Below are positions 17,266 to 26,954 of a stretch of 64,000 nucleotides of DNA, one piece after another. Made by a program: the position numbers and the translations under genes. The DNA comes from Collinsella sp. AK_207A (GTDB taxonomy: Bacteria; Actinomycetota; Coriobacteriia; Coriobacteriales; Coriobacteriaceae), in assembly GCF_902501965.1 (NCBI RefSeq), contig NZ_CABWID010000024.1, positions 40,052-104,051 on the forward strand, given 5' to 3'. Below the pieces are notes generated by a model that did not search any database, had not been told where the DNA came from, and saw only the letters and a program-made list of their open reading frames with translations. Position 1 is the stretch's first letter. Every line of letters begins with the position of its first letter.

Positions 17266-19680
17266 ATGTCTGATACAAGGAAGCTCGGCGTCGTCTTTGC
17301 CTCTGCCGAGGCCGCGCCCTTCGTGAAGACCGGCGGGCTCGGCGACGTGGCGGGCTCGCTGCCTCCCGCGCTCGAGGCCGAGGGCGTGAACGTCATCGTC
17401 ATGGTCCCGCTCTACAGCACCATCCCCGAGGAGTACCAGCGCCAGATGGAGCATCTGTGCGACTTCTACGTTCCGCTGGGCTGGCGCAACGAGTACTGCG
17501 GCCTGGAGCGCCTGGTGCACGACGGCGTGACCTACCTCTTCGTAGATAACAAGCGCTACTTCGACCGCAGCTACCCTTACGGCTTCTTTGACGATGGCGA
17601 GCGCTTCGCGTTCTTCTCAAAGGCCATCGTGGAGAGCCTGCAGCACCTGCCCGAGGGCTTTACCTGCGACATCCTGCACTGCAACGACTGGCAGACGGCG
17701 CTCGCCCCGGTGTTCCTGCGCGAGTTCTACCAGGGTCTCCCCCTCTACGAGAACGTTCGGACAATCTTCTCCATCCACAACGTGGCGTTCCAGGGCCAGT
17801 TCACCGACAAGATGCTGAACGACGTGCTGGGACTGGCGCATATCACCGCTGCCGCGAGCCAGCTGCGCTGCGACGACAGCTCCATCAACTACATGATGGG
17901 CGCACTCAACTACGCGGACGCCATCACCACCGTCTCCCCCACCTACGCGGCAGAGATTCAGACGCCGGCCTTCGGTGAGCGCCTGGACGGCGTGCTGCGC
18001 CGCCGTAGCGAGGCCCTGCAGGGCATCGTGAACGGCATCGACGTGAACGCCTGGAACCCGGCCACCGACAAGGCGATCGCAGCCACGTACACGGCCGAGG
18101 ACCTCTCCGGTAAGGCCGCGTGCAAGCGAGCACTGCAAGAGGAACTGGGGCTCGAGGTCCGCGATGACCGCCCGCTCATGACGATGGTCACGCGCCTCAC
18201 GCGCCAGAAGGGCATGGACCTCGTGACCTACGCGCTCGACCGCATCCTCTCCGGCGGCGTGCAGGTGGCGGTGCTCGGCACGGGAGACTACGAGTACGAG
18301 AATGCGCTGCGCTACTTCGAGGGCAAGTACCCTGGTCAGATGAGCGCGCGCATCCAGTTCGACGCCGCGCTCTCCAAGCGCATGTACGCCGGCTCGGACC
18401 TGTTCCTCATGCCGAGCCTCTTTGAGCCCTGTGGCCTCTCCCAGATGATCGCCATGCGCTACGGAACCCTGCCCGTGGTTCGCGAGACGGGCGGCCTCAG
18501 GGACACCGTGGCGCCCTACAACTACGTGACGGGCGAGGGCACAGGTTTCTCGTTCGCCAACTTCAACGGCGACGAGATGGGCGACGCCGTGTTCCGCGGC
18601 GCGCGCCTGTTCCGGGATGATCCCGAGGCCTTCCACCAGCTGCGGCTAAACGCCATGAGCCAGGACTTCAGCTGGAAGAAGAGCGCGGACAAGTACCTCG
18701 ACCTGTACTTCTGGATGCATCCGGAGGTGCCGCGGCGGGCGTCCGAGGCGGTTGTGGATGCGGAGGCCGCTGCGAAGCCGGAGGCCAAGGTTGAGCCGGT
18801 TGCCGAGCAGTCCGTGACACCCGCGGCGAAGAAGCCCGCCGCAAAGGTAGAATCTGCGGAGAAGCCTATCGAGAAGAAGCCCGCAGCGAAGGGTGTAACC
18901 AAGCCGAAGGCCGCGAGCAAGCCGGCAGCCAAGCCCACGGCGCGCAAGACGGCGGCGAAGGCCGCTTCCGCGAAGGCTGCTGCCGAGAAACCTGCCGCCG
19001 AGAAGACGTCGGAAGCCTCGAAGCCGGCTGCCAAGTCCGCGACCAAAACCGCACCGAAGAAGACAGCCGCTGCGCCTGCGGCCAAACCTGCCGCTCAGTC
19101 CCCCGCCAAAGCCGCGGTAAAGACCACTCCCAAGGCGACTACCAAGACCGCCGCGAAGCCAGCGGAGGAGAAGGCGGCGGCGACAAAGGTAACGGTCAAG
19201 GTGGCGGAAGCCAAGGCAGCCACGAAGGCTACGGCTGTCGAACCCGCCAAGACCGAGGTAAAGGCCCCGGCCAAGCCCGCGGCCCACAAGACGGCCCATA
19301 AGACGACAGCGACGAAACCAACTGCAAAGCCCGCGACGAGCGCCAAATCCGTCGCTGAGATGCCTGTGACGGCTAAGAGGGCAACCAAGGCAGCGTCGGC
19401 GGAAGCCACTCCGGCAGTTAAAGCTTCGGCGAGCTCCAAGCCTGTTGCCGAGGTAAAGCCCGCCGAGAAGAAGAAGACTGTCGCGAAGCCAGCTCCCAAG
19501 CACATAGCCGCGAAGCCCGCGGCGAAGAAGGAGACTCCGACCAGCCCGAAGCACATGGCGGAGCCCGCGCCCGCCGAGAAGCCGGCTGTTTCGGCCCCGG
19601 CCAAGCCGGCAGCCAAACCGGTGACGAGGACGCGCGTCTCAGCTGCTAAGAAACCGACGACCCGCAGCAAGCGGAAGTAG
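17266..19680 (+). CDS. glgA: Glycogen synthase (ADP-glucose) with a 318-residue Lys/Ala/Pro tail
   Basis: GlgA elongates alpha-1,4-glucan from ADP-glucose. Residues 1 to about 486 form a complete GT5 synthase: FVKTGGLGDVAGSLP at the N terminus, LHCNDWQTAL, VTRLTRQKGMDLV and the C-terminal SLFEPCGLSQMIAMRYG. Bacterial GlgA normally ends there at 470-490 residues. Here the frame continues with about 318 residues of Lys/Ala/Pro/Thr repeats (AAKPAAK-like units), with no stop or frameshift, ending in TRSKRK. ATG at 17266 has TAAGGAG. It is last in the operon, followed by a strong terminator. The tail resembles histone-H1-like or HupB-type cationic tails; its role is unknown. Confidence 0.96.
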   Translation: MSDTRKLGVVFASAEAAPFVKTGGLGDVAGSLPPALEAEGVNVIVMVPLYSTIPEEYQRQMEHLCDFYVPLGWRNEYCGLERLVHDGVTYLFVDNKRYFDRSYPYGFFDDGERFAFFSKAIVESLQHLPEGFTCDILHCNDWQTALAPVFLREFYQGLPLYENVRTIFSIHNVAFQGQFTDKMLNDVLGLAHITAAASQLRCDDSSINYMMGALNYADAITTVSPTYAAEIQTPAFGERLDGVLRRRSEALQGIVNGIDVNAWNPATDKAIAATYTAEDLSGKAACKRALQEELGLEVRDDRPLMTMVTRLTRQKGMDLVTYALDRILSGGVQVAVLGTGDYEYENALRYFEGKYPGQMSARIQFDAALSKRMYAGSDLFLMPSLFEPCGLSQMIAMRYGTLPVVRETGGLRDTVAPYNYVTGEGTGFSFANFNGDEMGDAVFRGARLFRDDPEAFHQLRLNAMSQDFSWKKSADKYLDLYFWMHPEVPRRASEAVVDAEAAAKPEAKVEPVAEQSVTPAAKKPAAKVESAEKPIEKKPAAKGVTKPKAASKPAAKPTARKTAAKAASAKAAAEKPAAEKTSEASKPAAKSATKTAPKKTAAAPAAKPAAQSPAKAAVKTTPKATTKTAAKPAEEKAAATKVTVKVAEAKAATKATAVEPAKTEVKAPAKPAAHKTAHKTTATKPTAKPATSAKSVAEMPVTAKRATKAASAEATPAVKASASSKPVAEVKPAEKKKTVAKPAPKHIAAKPAAKKETPTSPKHMAEPAPAEKPAVSAPAKPAAKPVTRTRVSAAKKPTTRSKRK

Positions 19681-19704
19681 CGGCTTCAAGAAGAAGCGAT
19701 CTCG

Positions 19705-19739
19705 AAGGGGAGCCCATCAGCCGACGGGCTCCCCTTTTT
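19705..19739 (+). terminator. Rho-independent terminator of the glycogen operon
   Basis: An 11-bp GC-rich stem (AAGGGGAGCCC 19705-19715 with 19726-19736) is followed by TTTTT on the plus strand, 25 nt past the glgA stop. Confidence 0.92.
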
Positions 19740-19776
19740 CATCCGCATCCACGGTGTCCGGCAAACGATCAACAGA

Positions 19777-19943
19777 CGGTTGCTAAGCAGATCGGACGCC
19801 AGGCGAACACCAAGGGGCGGTTGCTAAGCAGGTTGGACACCAAGGTGGCGGTTGCTAAGCAATATCGCCATCAGCAGAACGTAGCTAAGCATATCGGACG
19901 CTAAGACGCCCTAAATGGGCCCTTAGCGTCCGATATGCTTAGC
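19777..19943. repeat. Five-copy GCTAAGCA-type repeat between glgA and murG
   Basis: The gap between the convergent genes glgA and murG carries the word TTGCTAAGCA followed by a GGAC-containing end, at 19777-19797, 19818-19838 and 19849-19869. A fourth copy (19881-19899) opens a perfect 22-bp inverted repeat whose other arm, at 19922-19943, is copy five. Spacing between direct copies varies (41, 31, 33 nt). No T-run follows the hairpin in the murG direction. Confidence 0.75.
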
Positions 19944-19975
19944 AAAAGCCTCGTAGCACCCCGTTCAGGAGAGGG

Positions 19976-21121
19976 TCAGTCCTGGGAGACGAGTCCTTCC
20001 ACCGCATCTGCCAGGGCCTCGGCGGCGCGATCCTGACCAAGGCCCCGCGCCGCGGTGCGCATGGCCGCTCGCCGCGCGGGGTCCTCGAGCAGCGAGACGA
20101 GCTCGGTACTGAACGCGTCGTCGTCGATGTCCTTGTCGGCGAACATCACCGCGGCACCGGCATCCACCAAGTAGCGCGCGTTGGTCGTCTGATGGTCCGC
20201 CGTGGCGAGCGGGTACGGAACGAGCACCGAGGGAGCCGCCAGCGCCGCGATCTCGGCGATCGTCGAGGCACCGGCACGCGAGAGTACCAGATCGGCCGCG
20301 GCAAGCATGTCGCCCATGCCGTCGATGTAGGGGCGAACGTCCCAGCGAGCAGCTTCCGCGTCATCAAGCGCCAGCGCCGCCTTGGTCGCCTCGAAGTCCG
20401 CGGCCCCCGTGGAGTGGACCACGCGCAGACCGGGCAGGTCGAGCAACTGCTTCTTCAGCCCGGCCATGCGCTCGTTCAGATGCCGCGCCCCCAGGCTGCC
20501 GCCGAAGACGAGCAGCAGCGTCTCGTCCTCCCCCACGCCCTCGGCCGCGCGACCGTGTGTGCGATCGCCCACGAGCACCGAGCGACGCACCGGATTCCCT
20601 GTAAACCGCACGACCTCATCGCGCGCACCGGCGGCCAGAAAGACCTCACGGACGCTCGGCTGGGCGATGGCGATGAGTGCAGCGCCCTTGGCCGACGTCT
20701 TATTCGCAAGCCCCGGCACCGAGTTCTGCTCATGCAGCGCCACGGGGATACCCAGCTGATGGGCGGCACGCACCAGGGGCAGCTCCACGTAGGCGCCGAA
20801 GCCCACGACCACATCGGGCCGAAGCGAGGAATCCGCGCGGAACGCCTTCACCAGACGGCGCTGCTCATGCGCCACGTGCACGAGCGCGGTGACGAGCGTC
20901 CACGGGCGGGTCCGATTAAAGCCCGTCACCTCCACCGGAAAGAAGTCGAAGCCGGCTTCGGGGACCAAGCGACCCTCGAGGCGGCGCGTCTGGCCAAAGA
21001 AGCACACGTGATGACCGCGCTCGCGGAGCTCCTCGGCAAGAGCAAGCGCGGGGTTCACATGACCCGCCGTTCCTCCCGCCGCAATCGCGATATTCAACGG
21101 TCGATCAGCCTTCGTCGTCAT
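19976..21121 (-). CDS. murG: UDP-GlcNAc:lipid I GlcNAc transferase
   Basis: The 381-residue GT28 membrane-associated enzyme makes lipid II, the last intracellular step of peptidoglycan synthesis. It has the N-terminal loop AAGGTAGHVNPALALA, the GFGAYVELPLV segment, GGSLGARHLN and the UDP-GlcNAc site SRAGASTIAEIAALAAPSVL. ATG at 21119-21121 overlaps the end of ftsW by 17 nt, so the two are translationally coupled. It is the last dcw gene here; murC, ftsQ, ftsA and ftsZ do not follow. Confidence 0.97.
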   Translation of the reverse strand: MTTKADRPLNIAIAAGGTAGHVNPALALAEELRERGHHVCFFGQTRRLEGRLVPEAGFDFFPVEVTGFNRTRPWTLVTALVHVAHEQRRLVKAFRADSSLRPDVVVGFGAYVELPLVRAAHQLGIPVALHEQNSVPGLANKTSAKGAALIAIAQPSVREVFLAAGARDEVVRFTGNPVRRSVLVGDRTHGRAAEGVGEDETLLLVFGGSLGARHLNERMAGLKKQLLDLPGLRVVHSTGAADFEATKAALALDDAEAARWDVRPYIDGMGDMLAAADLVLSRAGASTIAEIAALAAPSVLVPYPLATADHQTTNARYLVDAGAAVMFADKDIDDDAFSTELVSLLEDPARRAAMRTAARGLGQDRAAEALADAVEGLVSQD

Positions 21122-22781
21122 AGCGCGTGTCCCCTCTCACTTCACGATGGGTCCGTAGGCGCTCACCCGGATCCGCGTTCAAATCGATGCGCTCGTAACC
21201 GCCGCGGCCGGTGCCGGCGAGTGGAGACGAGCCCCGCATGCGGCCAGACGCACGCCCGGAAGCGCCGGCGCCGCCCTCATATACCGAGAAGCCGCGGATC
21301 CTCTGGGAAGCGGATCGCTCGCCGCCACGCCGCGCTTCGCGCCCGGCGCGATCGGGGGCGCTCCCGCCACGCGAAGCGGTGCGAACGTGGGGGACGCCGG
21401 CCGTGCTCCGACCAAGATGGCTGGAGACGTCAGCGCCCGGATCTGCCGGAGCACCCGGGGTTCCTTCCCGCCCCACCACAGAGAACGTGGAGCGGGCGGC
21501 GCGGTAGAGGCTGCCATCGCGGCTCTCAACCGATACGCGGACGATGAGCCCCGCCAAGATCATGGACGCCCACATTGACGAGCCGCCGTAACTCACGAAG
21601 GGCAGCGTCTTGCCGGTCATGGGCGTCACCGAGAGGATGCCGAGCACGTTGATGAAGAACTGGAGCCCCAAGACGGTCGCGCATCCCGCCGCGACGAGCT
21701 TTCCGTACAGGGTGGGCGACTGCTCGGCGATCTTGAACGCCGCGTACACCATGAGCATGAAAACCGCGAAGAAGATCAGGGTCCCGACAAGCCCCAGCTC
21801 CTCACCGATGATGGCGAGGATGTAGTCGTTGTGCGCCTCGGGCAGGTAGTTGTACTTCATGGTGGAACCACCGATGCCGCGCCCGAACAGCCCGCCGGAG
21901 GCGAACGCCATGATCGCGAGCGCGGCCTGGTAGCCGTCGCCGTACGGGTCCTTCCACGGATCAAGCGCCACCTGGAAGCGCGCCAGACGGTACGGCGAGA
22001 ACGCAACCAAGACGATTCCCGCAAGGACGACCACGGCGATGCTGCCTAAGATCACCTTGGGAGAAAGGCCGGCGAGCATGGCGCACGCAGCCACGGTGAG
22101 CACGATGATGAGAGTGGTACCCGTATCCGGCTCCGCGATGATGAGCAGCAGCGGAACGAGCACCTCGACGCCCAAACGCGCGAGGAGTTCGCGTAGGTCG
22201 ATGCTGTGCTCACCGAAATAATCGTTGAGCGAGCGTGCGGCCAAGATGATGATGAGCGGCTTGGCGAACTCGGATGGCTGCAACGTGAAGCTGTCCAAGC
22301 GAATCCAGCGATGCGCACCGCCCGCCGACCTGAACGCGAACACCGCGAGGAGCAGGACCACCACGCCCACGAGCAGGAAGCGCGCACCGCCCTGGCGGTA
22401 GCCCTCGAGCGTGCAGGGCTTACCGTACGCGACGCACACGGCAAGGATGACGCCCACGGCGACGAACCCGAGCTGGCGGGTCAGGAAGAACGTCGGGTCG
22501 CCGAGCTCGGAGAGCGCCTCCACGGCGGATGCCGAGTAGACCATGAGCACGCCGAAGCAGACGATGGCCGCCAGGCAGGCGATGAAGACGAGCCGCGGAC
22601 GCATGATGCGGGCCGGCACGCCCGCGATGAACTTGTCATGCAGCGTGGAGCGACCCTCCGCGGCGCGACGACGTGAAGCCTGAACCCCCTTCTGCTTCGA
22701 TGCGCGCGCATCGGCCGGAGCACCCGCCTGCGTGCGCACACCGCCGGGCACGGCACGCTCCGGGGCGCTACTCACCGTCAT
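21105..22781 (-). CDS. ftsW: Lipid II polymerase FtsW with extended hydrophilic tail
   Basis: FtsW is the SEDS-family septal peptidoglycan glycosyltransferase. The 558-residue protein has about 55 cytoplasmic residues, then the multi-pass SEDS core (RWIRLDSFTLQPSEFAKP, LPEAHNDYILAIIGEELG, PFVSYGGSSM). After the core come roughly 140 residues that are Arg/Gly/Ser-rich and probably disordered. ATG at 22779-22781 overlaps the murD end; the GTG at 22773-22775 is spaced better from AAGGAC and is an equally good start. It works with FtsI, encoded upstream in the cluster. Confidence 0.94.
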   Translation of the reverse strand: MTVSSAPERAVPGGVRTQAGAPADARASKQKGVQASRRRAAEGRSTLHDKFIAGVPARIMRPRLVFIACLAAIVCFGVLMVYSASAVEALSELGDPTFFLTRQLGFVAVGVILAVCVAYGKPCTLEGYRQGGARFLLVGVVVLLLAVFAFRSAGGAHRWIRLDSFTLQPSEFAKPLIIILAARSLNDYFGEHSIDLRELLARLGVEVLVPLLLIIAEPDTGTTLIIVLTVAACAMLAGLSPKVILGSIAVVVLAGIVLVAFSPYRLARFQVALDPWKDPYGDGYQAALAIMAFASGGLFGRGIGGSTMKYNYLPEAHNDYILAIIGEELGLVGTLIFFAVFMLMVYAAFKIAEQSPTLYGKLVAAGCATVLGLQFFINVLGILSVTPMTGKTLPFVSYGGSSMWASMILAGLIVRVSVESRDGSLYRAARSTFSVVGREGTPGAPADPGADVSSHLGRSTAGVPHVRTASRGGSAPDRAGREARRGGERSASQRIRGFSVYEGGAGASGRASGRMRGSSPLAGTGRGGYERIDLNADPGERLRTHREVRGDTRYDDEG

Positions 22782-24168
22782 TGTCCTTCATGCCGGCAAC
22801 GATGGCCTTGAAGACACGTCCGCGCTCCTCGAAGCCCGAGAACTCGTCAAAGGAGGAGCAAGCCGGGGAAAGCAGGACTACGTCGCCCGGATGAGCGAGC
22901 GAGCGGCCCACCTGCACGGCGTCTTCCAAATCGTTGGCCTCGGCGATGTCGATGGCATCGGCGCCCGGGGCATCCTCGACGGCGCGACGGAAGCGCTCGC
23001 GCGCGTCGCCGAAGCAGACGATGGCGCCCACCTGGGGCACCACGCGCGAGACAAAGCCCTCGAGCGGCGTTCCCTTGTCATGGCCGCCGAGCAGCAGCAC
23101 CACGCGGTCATCGGGAAAGGCGGTGAGTGCCTTCTCAACGGCATCGGTGTTGGTCGCCTTGGAATCGTTGACGAAGCGCACGCCGTCGATCTCACCGCAG
23201 GGCTCCACACGGTGCTCGAGCGGCTTGAAGTTGCGCAGGCCCGCGCGGACGCCGTCGTCCGTGGCGCCGCAGAAGAGCACGAGGACCGCCGCGGCGAGCG
23301 CGTTCAGCCAGTTGTGGCTGCCCTTGAGGATGAGCTCGTTTGTGCGCACCAGCTCGTGCTCGGCGCCGCCCAGGCGCACCACGAGCATGCCGTCGCGCAC
23401 GAACGCGGCGTCGGTGGTACCGGGCTCGGCAAGCCCCAGACGACAGAAGCGCCGACCCGGCAGGAAGATCTCGTCGGCAAAGGCCATCGTGCCCGGATCA
23501 TCCACGTTGACGACGCAGAGGTCGTGCTCGTCCATGTTCTGGAAGAGCCTGATCTTCGCCCGGGCGTACGCCTCATGGGTGCGGTGCCAGGCTAGGTGAT
23601 CGGGGGTGATGTTCAGGAGCGCCGCGGCGCGCGGATGCAGCTCGGACGTCGTGGCGATCTGGTAGCTCGAGAGCTCGGCGGCGAACCAGGAGCCCGGAGC
23701 GCGCCCGTCGACCTCGTGGATGGGCGGCTCGCCGATGTTTCCAACCGCGTGGCTCGCGATGCCGCTCGAACGCAGCAGATGGTCCACAAGCGAGGTAGTC
23801 GTGGTCTTGCCGTTAGTGCCGGTGACCGCGATCCAGCGATCGGGCGAGAGGCGATAGGCGAACTCAGGCTCGCCCATGATCTGCGCGCTCGCGGCACGCC
23901 CGGCGGCGAAGAAGTCGGAGAACTCCGAGATACCGGGGCTCGTCACGCAGACGTCGAAGGAGCCGGAAACCTCCTCGGTGCCGAAGACGAAGCGCACGCC
24001 GCGACTCTCGAGCTCGGCGGTAGTCGGCGTGGGCGCGCTCTTGGCACCGCCCACCACGGTGACGGAGCTCACGCGCTCCCCTAGGTGATCGGCACCCCAA
24101 CGGGCGACGTCGAGGCCCGTGGAACCCTGTCCGAGGACCACGAGCGAGAATTGCTCAGGCAACGGCAT
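22768..24168 (-). CDS. murD: UDP-N-acetylmuramoylalanine-D-glutamate ligase
   Basis: The 466-residue Mur ligase adds D-Glu to UDP-MurNAc-L-Ala in the cytoplasm. The ATP loop AVTGTNGKTTTTSLVDHLL, the central SSYQIATT and NITPDHLAWH, and the C-terminal NDSKATNTDAVEKAL with LLLGGHDKG are all present. ATG at 24166-24168 is six bases after the mraY stop. Its end overlaps the ftsW start. Confidence 0.97.
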   Translation of the reverse strand: MPLPEQFSLVVLGQGSTGLDVARWGADHLGERVSSVTVVGGAKSAPTPTTAELESRGVRFVFGTEEVSGSFDVCVTSPGISEFSDFFAAGRAASAQIMGEPEFAYRLSPDRWIAVTGTNGKTTTTSLVDHLLRSSGIASHAVGNIGEPPIHEVDGRAPGSWFAAELSSYQIATTSELHPRAAALLNITPDHLAWHRTHEAYARAKIRLFQNMDEHDLCVVNVDDPGTMAFADEIFLPGRRFCRLGLAEPGTTDAAFVRDGMLVVRLGGAEHELVRTNELILKGSHNWLNALAAAVLVLFCGATDDGVRAGLRNFKPLEHRVEPCGEIDGVRFVNDSKATNTDAVEKALTAFPDDRVVLLLGGHDKGTPLEGFVSRVVPQVGAIVCFGDARERFRRAVEDAPGADAIDIAEANDLEDAVQVGRSLAHPGDVVLLSPACSSFDEFSGFEERGRVFKAIVAGMKDNDGE

Positions 24169-24174
24169 CGTGTA

Positions 24175-25205
<1,031 letters not shown>

Positions 25206-25209
<4 letters not shown>

Positions 25210-26648
25210 CGGCACACCTCCTCGACGAAGCGGTCGAGCCCCACGAAGCGCGAGGCCTTGACGAGCACCAGGTCATGGGCTCCGAGCACGTTGCCGTAGC
25301 GGCGGCAGAGGCGCTCGCAGTCCGGCACGCGGACGATGCCCTCCTCGGGCTGACCCATCAGGCGGGCGGCGCGCTCCATGGCGCGGGCGTTCTCACCGCC
25401 CACGAACACGAGCAGGTCGAGCTTCTTGGCGGCCGCGTAGGCGCCCACCAGCTCGTGCAGGCGCGGGCCCTCGGCCTCGCCCAGCTCGCCCATCTCGCCG
25501 AGCACGGCGATGCGCTGGCCCTCGCAGGGCAGGGTCGAAAGCAGGTCAAGGCCGGCGGCCATGGACTCCGGGCTCGCGTTGTAGGAGTCATCGAGCACGC
25601 GGGCGCCGCAGGTGGCGGTGCGCGTCTCCTGGCGCCTCCCCGTGATGTTCAGCTTATGGAACACCTCGTCGATCACGAAGCCGGCAATGCCCATCTCGCG
25701 CGCCACGGCGGCGGCAAAGAGCGCGTTCACCACGGACTGACGTCCCGGGATGGAAAGACCGGTATGGAAGTTGGCCCCGTTCTCGAACATGATGTCGAAG
25801 GAGGGACGCCCCTCGGCGTCCACCTCGATATGCGAGGCGGAAACGTCGTCATCGGGCGAGGTGCCGCAGAGCAGCACGTCAACGCCGGCGGGCTTGGCGA
25901 AGTGCTCCACGATGAAGGGAGTGAAGTCATCCTCGCCGCACAGCACGAGCTTGGAATGATGCCCCTCGAAGTTCTCGCTGCTGGGCGGCATGCCCGAAAC
26001 GATCTCGGCCTTGGCACGCGCGATGTTCTCGCGGCTACCGAGCTTGCCCACGTGGCTCGTGCCGATCTTGGTGATGATGGCGTAGGTGGGCTGCGCGCAG
26101 CGCGTCATGCGCTCGATCTGGCCAGCCCCGTCCATGCCCATCTCGATCACCATGACCTGCGTGTCGCGCGGGGCGGAGAGGATGGTGAGCGGCATGCCGA
26201 TGAGGTTGTTGTAGTTCCCCTGGGTCACGTGCACGCGATAGCTCGTGGCGAGCAACTCGGCGAGCACGTCCTTGGTGGTCGTCTTGCCGATGGAACCCGT
26301 CACGCCCACCACGGTGCAGCGCATGCGGGAACGGTAGCCCTGGGCCAAAAGCAGCAGGAACTCCTCGGGATCGTCGCAGGTGAAGATCGCGCAGCCGTGC
26401 GCGTCGGCGAGCTTCAGGAGCGCGCGGTCGGGTTCGCGCGTGAGCACCACGCAGCCGGCACCCGCCTCGATCGCCTGGGCGGCGAAGTCGTTGCCGTCCA
26501 CCCGCTCACCGGGGAAGGCGACGAAGATGGAGTCCTCCTCGACCTTTCGCGAATCGATGACGACACCCCGGCACACACGGTCGGCGTTGCCCGTCCAGGG
26601 CTTGGCCCCCGTGACCTTCTCCAGGTACCTGACTGCGATCTCTATCAT
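25206..26648 (-). CDS. murF: UDP-MurNAc-tripeptide-D-Ala-D-Ala ligase
   Basis: The 480-residue Mur ligase adds D-Ala-D-Ala to the tripeptide precursor. Visible motifs are the ATP loop GVTGSIGKTTTKDVLAELL, NNLIGMPLTIL, and LDDSYNASPESM in the C-terminal region. The ATG at 26646-26648 is preferred over the in-frame TTG two codons upstream because AAGGG stands at the right distance. murE, which normally lies between ftsI and murF, is absent; a long hairpin precedes murF instead. Confidence 0.96.
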
Positions 26649-26723
26649 GCCCAACCCTTCGTGGATGATGCAAAGCCCAGATATTGTACCGTGTCGTGCC
26701 CGGGCGTTGGTGCAGGCCCTGTG

Positions 26724-26954
26724 GCGCTCGGACAGGCGGGACCGCCGGGGCGCGGGGCCTCCCGACGACCTTGCGCAGCGAACTGAGGAAACCCCGTCGC
26801 GGAGTCCAGGAACGAACCGCGGCCCCGTGCCCGCGGGGACCCGTGAGCGCCCCTCCGTTCGGTTCGTTCCCGAGGCTCCGCGACGGGGTTTTCCAGTTTC
26901 GCGAGCACGGAGTGGGGAGGCCCCGCGCCCCGGCGGTCCCGCCTGTCCGAGCGC
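26724..26954. repeat. 231-nt inverted repeat between ftsI and murF
   Basis: The 306-nt gap 26649-26954 holds no gene. The first 40 nt of the left arm (from 26724, GCGCTCGGACAGGCGGGACC) are repeated exactly in reverse at the right end. After a mismatched bubble, pairing resumes through AACCCCGTCGCGGAG and GGAACGAACCG, so each arm is about 100 nt. The right arm ends one base before the ftsI stop triplet (26955-26957). No T-run is present. On the ftsI-murF transcript it would fold into one very stable hairpin. Confidence 0.85.

Noticed and set aside
19777..19943. Possible CRISPR array from direct repeats with spacers
   Set aside because: Spacing is irregular, the repeat ends vary, the last copies are inverted, and no cas genes are near.
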